From Linyphia triangularis (lineage: Eukaryota; Arthropoda; Arachnida; Araneae; Linyphiidae): DNA of 64,000 bases. Below, one piece after another: positions 12,677-25,108 of this stretch. The stretch lies in assembly GCA_963978545.1 (NCBI GenBank), contig OZ021731.1:55415242-55479241 (forward strand). The letters run 5' to 3'. Made by a program: the position numbers and the translations under genes. Numbering within the stretch: the first letter of the stretch is position 1; every line of letters starts with the position of its first letter. The notes under the pieces were generated by a model. That model was not told the DNA's origin. It searched no databases and was given only the letters and a program-made list of their open reading frames with translations.

Positions 12677-13216
12677 ATACATAAATAAATAAAAATAAAA
12701 AAAAACTCGCCAAAGTTGTGATTTTGGCGATGTACTTTTCGATAATCCTTATATTATCCTTTATTATAACTGAAACTGAAGGGAGAAGAAAAAACGATCA
12801 TTGATAAGGTATGCTCAAAGAAAGAGTATACCTTATCAATGAAGACATTCGTTTTTCAACTTTTTACGCCATTAAAGCATGTTTACGGGAATTTCGAAGA
12901 AAGGGATGTTTAGAACACGTTAAGAGGCAATATCACAGCTATTTTTATCAAAATCGTTGAAGCCGTGTTTTAGCAATCATTGAAAAACATGCTTTTTTCA
13001 ATGGCAGCTACATTATGCGCATGAGCGATTTTGACAAAAACCCTAATGGTAGGTTCGTGTGCCACCAGCAACCCGCATACCAAATTTGAACATCCCTGGT
13101 CAATTTGTTCGGGAGTTATGCTGACCACAGACACACAGACAGAAAAAAAAAATTGAACCAAATGCTTTACTTTCATTACCCTATGTATAATACAAATGGG
13201 TAATTGAAAGTAAAAA
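12498..13216 (+). repeat. Unnamed ~0.7 kb dispersed repeat, copy A
   Basis: It begins at 'aaactaggggtgtg' with 'aacatcgcacaactttca' just inside, and ends at 'gggtaattgaaagtaaaaa'. Shared internal landmarks are a 'ggcgatgtacttttcgata' type block, a block containing 'ttgttcgggagttatgctga', and a terminal hairpin in which 'ctttcattaccc' pairs with 'gggtaattgaaag'. Copies B (46837) and C (48260) have the same order. No coding frame or long terminal inverted repeat is seen, so it is a non-autonomous element of unknown class. This copy carries an (ATAA)n stretch at 12638-12704 and a private 18-bp inverted repeat (12799-12816 with 12824-12841, one mismatch). Confidence 0.75.
12638..12704. repeat. 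(ATAA)n microsatellite
   Basis: Tandem tetranucleotide repeat inside dispersed repeat copy A. It replaces the A-run found at the corresponding place in copies B and C. Confidence 0.92.
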
Positions 13217-15540
13217 TAACACTTACTGCAGGTAACTTTGAAAGTAGTTGGTCTTTGAAAAGTATATTTTATCTTTCAGTTTGTGCACAATTTTGATACA
13301 CGAAACATTTTTAGTCTGAAACCTAAAAGAAACTTATGAAGACGATGGACTTCTTATGCAATAGAAATGTATAATATAACAAAAATAGTTATGTATAATA
13401 TAATGTTACGCTAGTTTCCTCTATAGGCCACTTGATAACACTTTGTGGTCAGCTAACGTATTAGCACGTATTTTTGTCACCAGTATCAGGTGGCCGCTCA
13501 CGTATTGACATGTGTTCCATCTAAAATCCGGTTTTTCACGCCATAGTGGACTTATATCCAGTAGTTGAGGAGTTGTGTGTGTTTTGTTAAATGCTTATAC
13601 CATTCATGCGGCAGCACAGAAAATGTCCGACCCCAAGGGCTGGTAAATTGGAAGGGTACCGACACTCAAAATGTAAAAATACGGGCAAAAGGATCAAAAC
13701 TACGAAACCAATACGTCGTTTTGAAGTACAATAAAACAAAATCAAAATATGATTTGCCTTGTATCTCTTCACATTTTAGACAACATGACAAAATTATAGT
13801 CTATCAGATATCGAGGGACTTGAAGCAGTTTAATATTTCAAATAAAAGAAAGCCTTCAAAAATATTAATTTCAAAAAAATATTGTTCACTTAGATTGTAA
13901 TTTACATTTTTATGTTAAAAACGTTTAATGTGTAAAAAATAATTTAAGTTATTATTTTAAATAAAGTTTATGTGGAATTTATATTGTGCTTCTTATCAGT
14001 ACATCCTCTAAAACAAAAATATTATTTATTTTGCTAACCATTGACCTTATATTTAATGCCTAGTTGAAAACTAAATCAATGTAACTAATATTTGTTTTTC
14101 TGCAAAAAAAAAAAAAAAAAATTATAATTAAAGTAGGTATACACTATCTCAAACCGATTTATCGGTAAAGATCTGGTCTAATATAAATAGCGATGGAAGA
14201 TTTCACATTTTGTTGAGCATAGGGTTCAAAGTTGACTTATGAAACTTCATCAGGAATCTAAAAATTAAAAAGTGAAAGGAAAGCTTTTCTAAACAAGCAC
14301 GTATTTAATGTAGGTATAAAGCTTGCTTGCATTTTATTATTAATTTCAAACTATGCTTTTGACCATTCTAAATCATACACCAAATTTTTTTGTTACCATG
14401 ACTTATTTACTATAACGCAAATTTATTCTAACAGATTAATTTTCAAAAGTTGTGTAAAGTAAGATTATAGCTCGTATTTTGATGACTTACCGTTTAACAA
14501 GTATACAATTCGTAAATATAGATGCAGTTACGATACTTCGATGGAATATGGCCCTCATGTAGGTCATGCGCAAATAAATATTTTAAAAATAACCAATCCC
14601 TTTAAAAAAAAAAAATCATGTACATACAATGTTAACATTTTTATTTTTAAAAATAGTAATAATCTCAGAATTAATCTGAATATTTCAGATACGTAATCAA
14701 ATAGGATCAATGTATAAAGATACTCGGAATCAAATTCAAGGTCAATGTCCATAGTGATGCTGAATGTTTTCCTAAAATTATCTCGCGATAAAATATTAAA
14801 ATCCAAACGTAGACTTTTTGAAGATGAAATCTATAGATAAACTTCACTAAAAAACAACTTTTCTACTCGTAAACTTGTTCAACATCCCAAATAATTAGCA
14901 GTAGCCACTTCAAAACTAAAAAGAGGCTATAATTGTAACAGCCTTGTTTTTCAGCGACTGAATTTTCTCAAATGTTTATGTTGACAATATACACAAGCAA
15001 TGCGCCAAAGGCCATCCCATTTCGGAAGCAGTCGTACTCCAGATAACTGCGTATTTCAAGTATGGGGCACCGGAAGACATGCATTAATTTTTTCATCATA
15101 CTTATTGGGAGGAAGTTGGCATGTTTATGAAAGAAAACCAAAAAATGATGCAACTGGTGGTGGAACCGTCGGACGTCAGTGGTGTGATTTTACAACATCT
15201 TCCAGAGTATGATGCCTCTGATGAGTTATTTGTGAGAATATCGGAGGGAGTGGAAGAAAATTGCGATTCTTTGCATTGTTGGATGCGCGCCAATAGGGTT
15301 ACTTAGATGTTGTTGGCAAGAAAATGAGTGTGTAAAAGTCTATTTTTCAACTTAACTCATCGGCAAATGCGTCGCTTTTTCTGGAGCGAGCGGCCGGCAT
15401 CAGTCACGGAAAGAGTTTTGCTCGTGATGGTTTGCCAATCCATGCCACTCGTTGACAGCTTATATGCGCTGATTCAACCGCTAATTCTTTTATGAATGTT
15501 TGTTTAAAAGACAAACGATTCCTTTAATGAAAATATTTGA
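13217..15540. other. Non-coding DNA with two unassigned frames
   Basis: Two frames deserve mention but not a call. The 111-codon plus-strand frame at 13565-13900 is basic and lacks a domain. The block at 15000-15310 has higher GC and is open in more than one frame on both strands, suggesting a decayed coding or repeat fragment. I recognise no family in either. An A run lies near 14104-14120. Confidence 0.35.
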
Positions 15541-15554
15541 GCTGACCATATGGG

Positions 15555-15726
15555 TTGATTGTTTTCAGATTATCTGGCGCCGTCAGCAACACGAGGGCTA
15601 TAATGAGCCGAAACATTCGTCATTAGACAAGCCAACATACATTTACAAACACCCATGCCTAACACGGGACTCGAACCCGCAACCTCGTGGTCTAGAAGCT
15701 AGCACGCTAACAACTATACCGTTTGG
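15555..15726 (-). mobile_element. tRNA-derived SINE, copy 2
   Basis: Minus-strand copy of the SINE at 4401, reading right to left from the A-box region through the B box ('cgggactcgaacccg' on the plus strand) to the tail. The exact 14-bp duplication 'gctgaccatatggg' flanks it at 15541-15554 and 15727-15740. The first few bases of the consensus head and part of the ACCAACC tail are absent. Confidence 0.92.
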
Positions 15727-15740
15727 GCTGACCATATGGG

Positions 15741-16498
15741 TAAACATTCCATATAGTGCGGAGTTATTATTATTTAATATATTTAACCGGGGTTATTATT
15801 ATTTTAATACAGTTGAACCTCGTTATAACGAACTCGGGTTACAGCGTATTTTCGATTATAATTAATTTTTCAATAGTCCCATCTATATGCTTATGCAACT
15901 ATTGTATTTTCAAACTCTTAGTACAATTCTGATAGGTAAGGAATTCGTATACAGTGAACTAAGACCCACCTGTAGAATTTCGAATACAGTGAACTTTGAC
16001 CGACATGTATTGAAGTTAATCTTCAGGTTTTTCACAGGAATTGCTCTTATTATTTTAACCAAAGTAAAGCGAATTTGGTAAATTAGACAAAATCTAGATT
16101 ACACGTTTTGTACTAAATATAAATGAACCTTATGAAAGGCGTTACTCTTGGTGGTGTTCGTGGCAGAACTTGTGACTTGCTTGTGATCAGTTCCAATATA
16201 AATCTAAAAACAAATTCAAATTTTCACATTCCAATTGACAATCACCAATCCCTTTTTTCACAAACGTTGCAGTTGACTATGAATTAATCGTTTTGAAAAT
16301 GGCAAAGAGTATAAACATTTCCTAAAAAACATCGTGACGAACATCGTATACGCTTTTTGCAACACTGCACCATGGTATATATTGTTGCCCTCAAAGCAAA
16401 GAGGCGTAAGTAAATCTTGAGTAGTCATAGTTTACTTCTTTGTGTTTGAAAACTGCTACATGACTATTCACGCTAAAACATCCATCAACCCTACCTTC
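15741..16498. other. Non-coding DNA between two SINE copies
   Basis: AT-rich sequence. It contains the phrase 'gttgaacctcgttataacga', which resembles sequence seen in dispersed repeats, but no structure can be delimited. Confidence 0.35.
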
Positions 16499-16509
16499 CT
16501 TATTGAACA

Positions 16510-16690
16510 GCCGACCAAATGGTATAGTGGTTAGCGTGCAAGCTTCTAGACCGCGAGGTTGCGGGTTCGAGTCCCGTATTGGCATGGATGTTTGTAAATG
16601 TATGTTGGCTTGTCTAATGACGAATGTTTCGGCGCATTATAGCCCTCATGTTGCTGACGGCGCCAGATAATCTGAATACAACCAACCAAC
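16510..16690 (+). mobile_element. tRNA-derived SINE, copy 3
   Basis: Full-length plus-strand copy of the same SINE, with A-box-like and B-box regions and tail 'caaccaaccaac'. It is flanked by the duplication 'ttattgaaca' (16500-16509 and 16691-16700), which extends by one base if the terminal C is counted. The head is intact ('ccgaccaaatgg'). Differences from the other copies are few, which suggests a recent insertion. Confidence 0.92.
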
Positions 16691-16700
16691 TTATTGAACA

Positions 16701-17215
16701 AACCAAGAGCAACAAAAAGGTTTGATAATTCCAGGGAAAGCTAGAGATTTTATGAGTCAAAACGTAGTTCAGTTGATTGGGTGCAAATTAAATATCCCAC
16801 ACATATGAACTCTGAGATTATTTCGACAAAACTCTAGCCTGCTAAGTACTGATGGCCCACAAAGAATCTTCCCAATAATCAAAATTTAGTTCATCTTGTG
16901 AAAAGTACCCCAAAGAAATAAAACTTTGCCTCTTGGCGGCAAACATTAAACTTCATAATTTCTCATGGTTGATCATTTAAAGTGACGGTTTCCTTTAAAA
17001 ATTTTTGTTAATTTTTGGAAACAGGTATAAGTATCAACTCAAAACAATATATTTCTTTTAATTTCGGATGCAAAGATATTTTAACAATGATAAGTTTAGT
17101 GCGATTTTTTTCGCACGTATTAATCTATATTAAAATTAGAGCTTTTCTACATGGATAAAATTTAAGAGAGATAAATAGAGGTTTGATCAGTAATTTATAA
17201 AAAAAAAAAGTTTAA

Positions 17216-17253
<38 letters not shown>

Positions 17254-19637
17254 TAATTTGAAGATTATATACATAGATTTTACTACTTGATTTTTTTAAA
17301 AATATTACTATAAAATTTAAAGAATATAAATATAAAATTTAAAGAATATCAATATGAAATTTAAAGAATGTTACCCTGATTTCATAAGTTATATATTATT
17401 AATTTACTTAGATATTCAATGCATGTAACCATACCTAAAGTCTTAGCTTAAGCAAACACATAATTTAAAACACTATATTCAATGCATGTAACCATACCTA
17501 AAGTCTTAGCATAAACAAACACATAATTTAAAACACTATATTACCTAATTACCATTATATGCTATTGTGAAACAGAAGGAACAAGATAAGATGCATATTA
17601 CAAATATTATAAACAAATCTATGTTAAGAAAAAACAATTGAAAAATAAATCTTGAAGACATTTTAAATAGGTTCATTGATACTTCAGATCCTATATTATC
17701 CAGTTTTAATTAAAAAAAAAGGAATCATAAGTAATCAATGCAAACTGAATCTTACAAACCAATAACAATGCGGTTACAAGTAGGTACGTAAGAGTCGGCT
17801 CAAGAGCAATAAATAGAATTCGACTATGTTGATTCAATATGATTATGCAAGGATTTATGTAAGTTTTTCTTACAATTTTATTTACCAAACTCTTTTTAAA
17901 ACAATGGATTATTTACTGAAATGCAACAGAAACAAATTTGTAAAGCAAATGACAAAAATTAAAATCCTTTTTTGTTAATAACATTTTTACCTTTTCATAC
18001 ACCAGGCTTTCTTTAATGATTTGTTATTCTTCAGAACTTGTAGATTAAAAGTCTGCTATCATAAAATTGATTGCTGAAGTTTTAGTTTAAAAAAAAAAAC
18101 TTACAAGAAACCTTGTTACCATTAAAAGTATAAAAAAAAAGACAAAAAAAGACTTATTTGCACCACATTATATTAGGCATTTATTTAGTGATATATTAGA
18201 AAACCTGTGGATCAAGCATTTCTTGTATAAGGTTTAGCTATAGTTGCAATATTTTTTTTAAACTAATGTATTAATTATGGACGTTGTTTTCTTTACCTTC
18301 TTTCTTATTTTCATTTTTTCCCTTTTTTTGTAACGAAATTTTTTTTCTTCTTTTATACATAACTAGATTAGTAAACGATGTTCCAATATAAAGTCTAGGT
18401 CTAGTTAATTTACATTTGCTCATTGTGGTACTTGTTTGACCACAGAATTTGAAACAAAAAATCAGAAATAGTAAAAAAATTCGAGAATATAATATAGTAT
18501 ACAGTAGATGGCAGTCCTATAGAAAAGAGAAAATTGCAATTTATTCATGTTGAGGAAACTTAAGGAATGTTATATCTCCCAACAATTCAATACAACATCT
18601 AACTTTGATGAACTTCCGAAAAAGCATTTCCTCTAAGCAATCTGAAATGCACAGGCTATTTATAGGCACACCAATGTGTAATAAAAATATACTATATCAA
18701 TCTTTTAATAGTTCTTCAAAAAAGTAATGAATGATTTATAATCATATAAGCCTACTTAATATTAAAAAAAAAATATTTTTTCTTTACCTCCCTCATCATT
18801 TACTTACGTATTATTCACAAATTTGAAACAACACTGTAAGCTATACTTTGTGTTAGTATCCCGACCTTTTTTTTTTCTGGAACGTAGTGTTAAAGTATAA
18901 AAAACTACTTATGCAGATAAGACTGGTTCTCACTTTTTTATACCTTCATAATTGCTTTAAAAATTATCCCAAGGGACTAACGTTTTTTTTTTTTTTTTTC
19001 CCCTTATCAAAACTGAGTAAAAGTAACCAAGTCATTTATTTCAAAAAAGTATATCTTTTGAGGCAACAAAGCTAAGCATAGAAGAAAATACCAGATTTAA
19101 TTTTAACCATTTCGACAACTTAAGAAAAAAATTAAGCGTATAAATAATTCATAATTACTTAATTTTTATTACCTACAGTTCAATAATATAGCATAAAAAA
19201 TTGAGTGTAGAAGTTTTAAAACCTAATTTTCGTTCAATTTTCTATTTTTCTCATCAAAGGTTTGGAAATAAAAGTAACTGACTCAACTATTCACAACAGA
19301 GTAAATCGAATACATTTTTAGACAAGGAAAGATGAGCAGAGAGAAAAACAAAGGATTTAAATTTAAATCCTTATTTTAAATTGCCATTTATTCAAGACTA
19401 TCTGCATAGCCACGCATTTCAGAGATCCGTTATTGTTTACAGATCTCAGGTTTTGAAGCTTCACGAACCAAACAGAACGCGAAAGTGTCAAAATCTGAAT
19501 TTTTAAAAACCTCTAGTTAAAGCTCCTTTTAACTTATAACGGCAGAGTTATGTTGACCACAGACACATACAAATTACAAATGCACACAGATATTTATATA
19601 TATATTTATATCTTTTTTGGACCCAGTAGCACAACAA
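16701..19637. other. Non-coding AT-rich DNA with simple repeats
   Basis: It contains a T run near 17218-17252 and T or A runs near 18075 and 18985. No gene is recognised. Near 19530-19560 is the phrase 'agagttatgttgaccacaga', also found in the unnamed dispersed repeat family, so a decayed fragment of that family may be here. Confidence 0.4.
17412..17537. repeat. Tandem duplication, 2 x 63 bp
   Basis: The 63-bp unit starting 'atattcaatgcatg' at 17412 recurs at 17475 with only a couple of differences. It is a recent local duplication with no coding potential. Confidence 0.88.
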
Positions 19638-19985
19638 CATTGGCCAATCCCGATCAGAAACGTTGCTAGTCATCCGATGTTAAGATCTTGACCAATCTCG
19701 CTTAATGCTGGATAAAATTTGATCGACATTGGCTAATCCCGATCAGAAACGTTGCTAGTCATCCGATGTTAAGATCTTGACCAATCTCGCTTAATGCTGG
19801 ATAAAATTTGATCGACATTGGCTAATCCCGATCAGAAACGTTGCTAGTCATCCGATGTTAAGATCTTGACCAATCTCGCTTAATGCTGGATAAAATTTGA
19901 TCGACATTGGCTAATCCCGATCAGGAACGTTGCATACCATCCATTGTTAAGATCTTGGCCAATCTCCCCGAATGGTGGATAAAAT
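19638..19985. repeat. Tandem repeat, four 89-bp units
   Basis: Units start at 19638, 19727, 19816 and 19905, each opening 'cattggc(c/t)aatcccgatca'. The first three are nearly identical, while the fourth is diverged ('gcataccatccattgttaa' region) and truncated at the end. Each unit contains 'ccgatgttaagatcttgacc'. No gene is associated with it. I could not match it to a known satellite. Confidence 0.93.
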
Positions 19986-21358
19986 ATACTAGTTGCACAG
20001 TTTTAAAATTTAAATATTTTGTTTTATAAGAAAGAAACAATTTTAAAAAAATATGCTTTGTAATATTTTTTTTTAATCGTGTATTTTGGAAGGATGCTCG
20101 AGTTTCGAATGTAATACTTCCATTACATCAAATTACGCATATAGGGTAGTTGAAAGAAATAAACAAATAGTGATTCGGCTAAAACTTCACATCATTTGAA
20201 GTACTTAGAGTGAAGGCACGTACTGAATTAGCATTTCCTAATTTGAGATGTCATCATGGCATGCTTCTTTCCAACAAAAGGAAGGAGAAAACATTAGAAA
20301 AAAGGGTGAAATCACGTCTCGACGAAGAGACGTATACGAAACCCAAACAACACAACAAACAACTAATCAGTAGGTCAAATGTGTGTTTCAAAAGAATCTT
20401 AAATAATACAAGAGGCTGGAAATTCCTCAAGATTGTCTTTAATCAGTTTCGAAGAAACAAAAGTTTTCTTGTAGGATATTGCTGAAATTGCAGTAGGTGG
20501 TTGAAATGACATCCTATCAATAAGGAAGAGCAGAAACACCATGTATTATAAAACAATAGTAAAACATCATAAGAACAAAGGTTAAGATTTTCAAAATGTT
20601 TTTATGCAGGCAACTATTTCTTATATAAATATATTACTAAGTCTTTTATTCTATCAGGTGTGATGAGGAAGAAATTAATTTAATTATTTTTTCTAATATT
20701 TTTAGTGCTAAAAATCATACATTTTTGACCATTATAAAAAAATCTCAAAACCAGAAAAATAATACCTATTTGAAATGATAAAAAGTTTACTCAGTAATTG
20801 CAAATTAAAAGGATATAGTAGTAAAAAATGATAAAGTGTGTGTGTATGTGTATTGTGTATGCGTGTGTGTTTAATTACTGAATCCTTTCTCTTCTAAGGT
20901 TGACGACATATGATTAAAAAATGCTATTTTTATGTTTTTAATTTGCATGCAAAATCCTCAGATAGCTAATTAAACTACTTGCCGTTACCCAATCGATCTG
21001 AAACTTGGCAGATGAACTCGTTGTCTATGAAAATATATTCTATAGTGGTTTGGAAGCAAAAATAAAGTTAGTTTTAGTAGCTTTCTTCTTAGTGTTCCAA
21101 CACTATGCAAACAAGATCTGAGCTCAAGATCATTTAAATAACTTGCAGTTGCACTTAAAAGGTGGCAATACATATCAAGGATTTTTAGTGAAAAAAAAAA
21201 TTATGCGACTTGTTTGGGACATCGCAAGGATAACCCATCATACACGTACCAGGCATTATCACAGGAATTTTTCAATCGAAATTGTATAAATATTTTTTAT
21301 TTTTTTAAATATGATGCATTTTTTTTATGTATCTATAATATTTCTTTATTATTATTTC

Positions 21359-21391
<33 letters not shown>

Positions 21392-22764
21392 TGTTCAATA
21401 CTTTTAACTGTTTTTAGTAACCTCAATCTAGAAAAAAAATCGAATCACAAAATAAATCAATTTAAACTACATACAATTAACGTCACGAATTATTAACCAA
21501 AAGAGTTTAATATTGCTTAGGTTATGAATGCTTCTTCCTTAGATTAGCAATCAATATGTTTGTTGAGATAGTGTCCTGGAGTAAAATAACGTGTGTTTCT
21601 GTATGCGGGATAGACGTGGCAAAAGTAATATGCGGGAAACGCTGAAGCAGAGTAAAAACGAATTGAAACAAAGTTTAAAAATAAATGTTTCCTTCAAAAA
21701 CATCTTATTGCAACGTCGACGCGTTTCAGGTAAATCATGAAAAAAATAAAACTCAAAAAGTCCTTGTAAAAATCCAACAGCATTTCGAAACTTCTTAACG
21801 AGAAGATGATTAAAAAGTTTTGCATCATTTCAGAAAGCCCTGTATTTATATTCAATTGTTATAGGATAAATTGTTTCAGAATCAGTTTTGTTCCCTTCCG
21901 CTATTTCTACATGCAAACGGACCAAGAGCTGTATTTTTGAGCCTGCGTAAAAAAAAAAAAAAAAAAAAAAAAAATTCAGTGTGTGTGTGTGTGAGAGAGA
22001 TGGTAAAAAGATTCTAGAACATTTTGTTCAGAAACAAGTTATATGTATAACCATTAGATAATATAATGCTACCTTGACTGGAACAAAAAAAATCTTATCC
22101 ACCTAAAGGTGGATAAGATTTTTCGTTTTCTAAACTGGCATTTTTACAAGAATTTGTAGAGGTTTACTAGTTTCATGACGCTTTTTATTATTTTTTGAAT
22201 ATTTTGATAGAACATGACCCCTCACTCTTCCTTCTTAGAGGTAGTTCGTGATTAAGTTACACGTGTTCAATGCTTCTTCCTCTTAGTTTAGCCTTGTAAT
22301 CGAGAAAGGCTATTAAGTTTACTTTTAAAATGGGTATTACAATATATATCTCGTGCAATGATCCATTTACAATGCACTTGATAATTTTATACATAAAGAC
22401 ATTGGGTTACATCTCAATTCTCTTCATTCGTACACGTTTGTAGCTCATGTAAAAAATGGAAGAAGGACCGGCGTCCGCTAGAAAATTAAACTGCCGCCTT
22501 CTAAGGAGTCCTAGGCCGAGCTTGGTGAAGAATAATTCAACTAAGTACTATTCTTAAAAAGGAGTACTTGGTTAGTTGCATTAGATATTTTCTGGTGCAA
22601 AAGCTAGAAGAGGACTCTACTTCCCCAGTCATCGAGTTCTGAGTGAAAGGGAAAAGGTCTCCCGTGAGGTTTTCAAAGTTCTATCGAGAATATGCGTAAA
22701 TATTTACAACTTTTCCTTTCTTAGTTGATCCACTTTCTATGAGTTGATTAATTATCCGTAAGTT
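19986..22764. other. Non-coding DNA with one strong small hairpin
   Basis: No gene is recognised. A T run lies at 21360-21389 and an A run near 21951-21974. A perfect 17-bp inverted repeat with a 2-base loop lies at 22088-22104/22107-22123. Sequence at 20985-21175 shares the phrase 'ctgaaacttggcaga' with 44060-44100, hinting at another dispersed family. A higher-GC block at 22450-22680 has no convincing frame. Confidence 0.4.
22088..22123. other. Perfect 17-bp inverted repeat (hairpin)
   Basis: The arm 'aaaaatcttatccacct' is followed by two bases and then its exact reverse complement. The hairpin is compact and unlike its surroundings. It could be a very short palindromic element or a cruciform; in a plus-strand transcript it would fold as a stem ending in a U run. 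No adjacent gene explains it. Confidence 0.85.
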
Positions 22765-23468
22765 CATTGGCGGATCCAGCGAGGGGTGATCGCTCCCTCC
22801 GTTATTCATGGACCGCTCAAGTTTTAACACGCGCTGTTCTCAGTCTTTTAATTAAAGTAATCAAGATTTGACGAATAAGCATTGAAATTTTTTAATGTAA
22901 ATGTTCTCATCCCGAAAAATGGAGATGGAAAAAGCCGAGGACGAAGCAAGACAACAAAGCAAATTATAGTTTAAAATGTTCAATATGGATATATATTCGT
23001 TGTTAGATTGTTCTGTCTATCATATTTAGCAATAATCAATCCTGAATTAAATAGTTGTAGATAACTCTAATTTATTGTCGTAAATTTACACGTAGCCAAC
23101 CATTGTGTCGCCTTTGCGTTATTGAGACTTTTTACCTCTTTGTAATATATTCTGTATAATCAAAGTTAAGTCCTCCCATGGTATAGTAGCCGACCAAACG
23201 GTATAGTGGTTAGCGTGCTAGCTTCTAGACCGCGAGGTTGCGGGTTCGAGTCCCGTGTAGGCATGGGTGTTTGTAAATGTATGTTGGCTTGTCTAATGAC
23301 GAAAGTTTCGGCGCATTATAGCCCTCGTGTTGCTGAAGGCGCCAGATAATCTGAATACAACCAACCAACCCATGGTATAGTAATGCAACTTAAGAGCAAC
23401 AAAATTTACCTAAGCTATTCAACAGCCACCTCCACCTCCTCCGTAATAAAACTCTAAATCCGCCCTTG
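22765..23468. mobile_element. Decayed hAT-like element with a SINE inserted in it
   Basis: The left end 'cattggcggatccagcg' and right end '...ctaaatccgcccttg' are imperfect inverted repeats of the hAT type (CA-TGGCGGATC-). The 8 bases outside each end, 'cgtaagtt' and 'cttaggtt', match at 6 of 8 positions, consistent with an old 8-bp duplication. No transposase frame is seen. SINE copy 4 lies wholly inside at 23189-23368, so this element is older than that SINE. The call rests on weakly conserved ends. Confidence 0.5.
23189..23368 (+). mobile_element. tRNA-derived SINE, copy 4
   Basis: Full-length plus-strand copy with both internal promoter boxes and the ACCAACC-type tail. An exact 14-bp duplication, 'cccatggtatagta', flanks it at 23175-23188 and 23369-23382. 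It is nested inside the hAT-like element at 22765-23468. Confidence 0.94.
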
Positions 23469-24317
23469 CTTAGGTTAATATTTGGAATATAACAAAACTT
23501 ACCAAATTTGAATATTAAAACACTATAAAAAAAATCTAATAAGTTCAGCTAAAATGGTTGAAATTGATTTTAAAACGCACGAGTATATGTTCATTTACCA
23601 AATAATGTTCAGTTCAATATGTAATGCACGTTATTTTGTAAAGAAAGCTTAACGTTTCAGAAAAACCGATGAAACTAAATCTTTGATATTTTTATAGCTG
23701 ATTTTTGACCCATGAATTATAAGTTCTTTCGTTTCTAAGATATGTTGCGCATATATATTTGTGTCTTCACGCATTTTTAACATCAACTTAAATTCACTTT
23801 TATAAATTAAGTCTGTAAGGAATGCGGAGCAAATATTAAAAAATAAAAATTGCTTCGCTGAGTGTAAATCATATATTATATTCTCTAAAAAGTAAAGGTA
23901 ACAATATTACCAACCAAATATACCAACTTCTTCAAGATCCTGAAAGATTTAAATTAAGTGTTGATATTTTAGAACTTAAGTTTTAGTGTACTTTCGAGAG
24001 ATTATACGGTACTTTTCTTTTATTTCCTTCCATTTAGAGTCACATTATGATGAAGAATGGATTCAATAGGATTTTTATACTTGACACAATTACTATAAAA
24101 ATCACTATAAAAATATTTTAAGTACACGAGATGGATGAAATATTATGTAATAAGATGAACTACTGTGTTAGAATATACCTGCATTTTTTTTCCATCTTTC
24201 ATGGCATCTATTTTTAGTGAGAAACTTCCCATTTCAGATAAATAATTATTGGTAATATCACCAAATTTCTTAATATCACCAGTTTCTGAAATACATTGAT
24301 ATCTGAAAACCAATATA
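23469..24317. other. Non-coding DNA, nothing recognised
   Basis: AT-rich with no supportable frame, RNA gene or repeat. Confidence 0.4.
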
Positions 24318-25108
24318 CTTTAAAAGGGGAGTTGGCGTTTAATAAAGTCAAAAAATCAACTTTAAGATCAATATTGTAAAAAAAAAAATTAAAAAAAAAA
24401 AAAAAACACCTTTAAACAATTTTGAATCAAACGGGGTAAAAAACTTTAATCTCGATAAATTAGAAGTATTTTTTTATATATTTTTAAAAAAAGGTTTTGT
24501 GTATCGATTTGTATTATCGTTTTCAACTTAAACGGTCAATATCTACAAACGCAATTTTGGAGACATAAGGAACATTTGCTAAAAAACTATTAAAGATAAA
24601 TGTTTCAAATTTGTATTATATGCTCTTACCAATATATTACACAATTTGAGTATAGCATTTTTTAACATTTTCAAAATTAAAGATTTTATGCAGTTTTACG
24701 GTTTATTCTTACCAAAAAAGACAATTTTGGAAAATTCTATAGAATGTCAGACCTTTTAATTTTTTCTCAATAAACTAAACAAAATATTTAAAAATGCTAC
24801 CCTTAAATTGTGTAATATATTGCTAAGAATATATCTTACAAATTTTAGGCATTTATCTTCAATAGTTTTTTAGTAAATGTTCCTTAACATCTCCAAAATT
24901 ACGTTTGGAGATATGGACCGTTAAAGTTGAAAACGGTAATACAAATTGAGGAAAAATACTTTTTTTAGAAATTTATAAGAAATACTTCTAATTTAACGAG
25001 ATTAAAACTTTTTGCACCGCTGGATTCAAAATTGTTTGTAGTTATTTTCATATTGTTAATCTCAAAATTGATTTTTTTGACGTTCTTAAACTCCGACTCC
25101 CCTTAAAG
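24318..25108. mobile_element. Palindromic foldback (MITE-like) element
   Basis: About 790 bp. The left arm starts 'ctttaaaaggggagttggcg' and the right arm ends in its inverted counterpart ('actccccttaaag'). The arms are roughly 350 bp each and align through many shared blocks, for example 'aaattagaagtattt', 'aatttgtattaccgttttc', 'tttggagatatgg' and 'caatatattacacaattt' with their inverted partners. Only a short central segment (about 24,690-24,740) is unpaired. There is no transposase. It is a separate family from the element at 574-1205. Confidence 0.82.

Noticed and set aside
13565..13900. 111-codon plus-strand frame
   Set aside because: Basic, low-information sequence without a recognisable family. 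The upstream part may be decayed repeat.
15000..15310. Overlapping frames on both strands in a GC-richer block
   Set aside because: Open on both strands but no family recognised and no clear splice sites; retained only as a remark.
19638..19985. 5S rRNA-derived repeat
   Set aside because: Blocks such as 'ccgatgttaag' superficially recall 5S rRNA, but the unit length (89 bp) and the remaining sequence do not fit.
19638..19985. CRISPR array
   Set aside because: Units are contiguous 89-bp tandem copies without variable spacers, and the DNA is eukaryotic.
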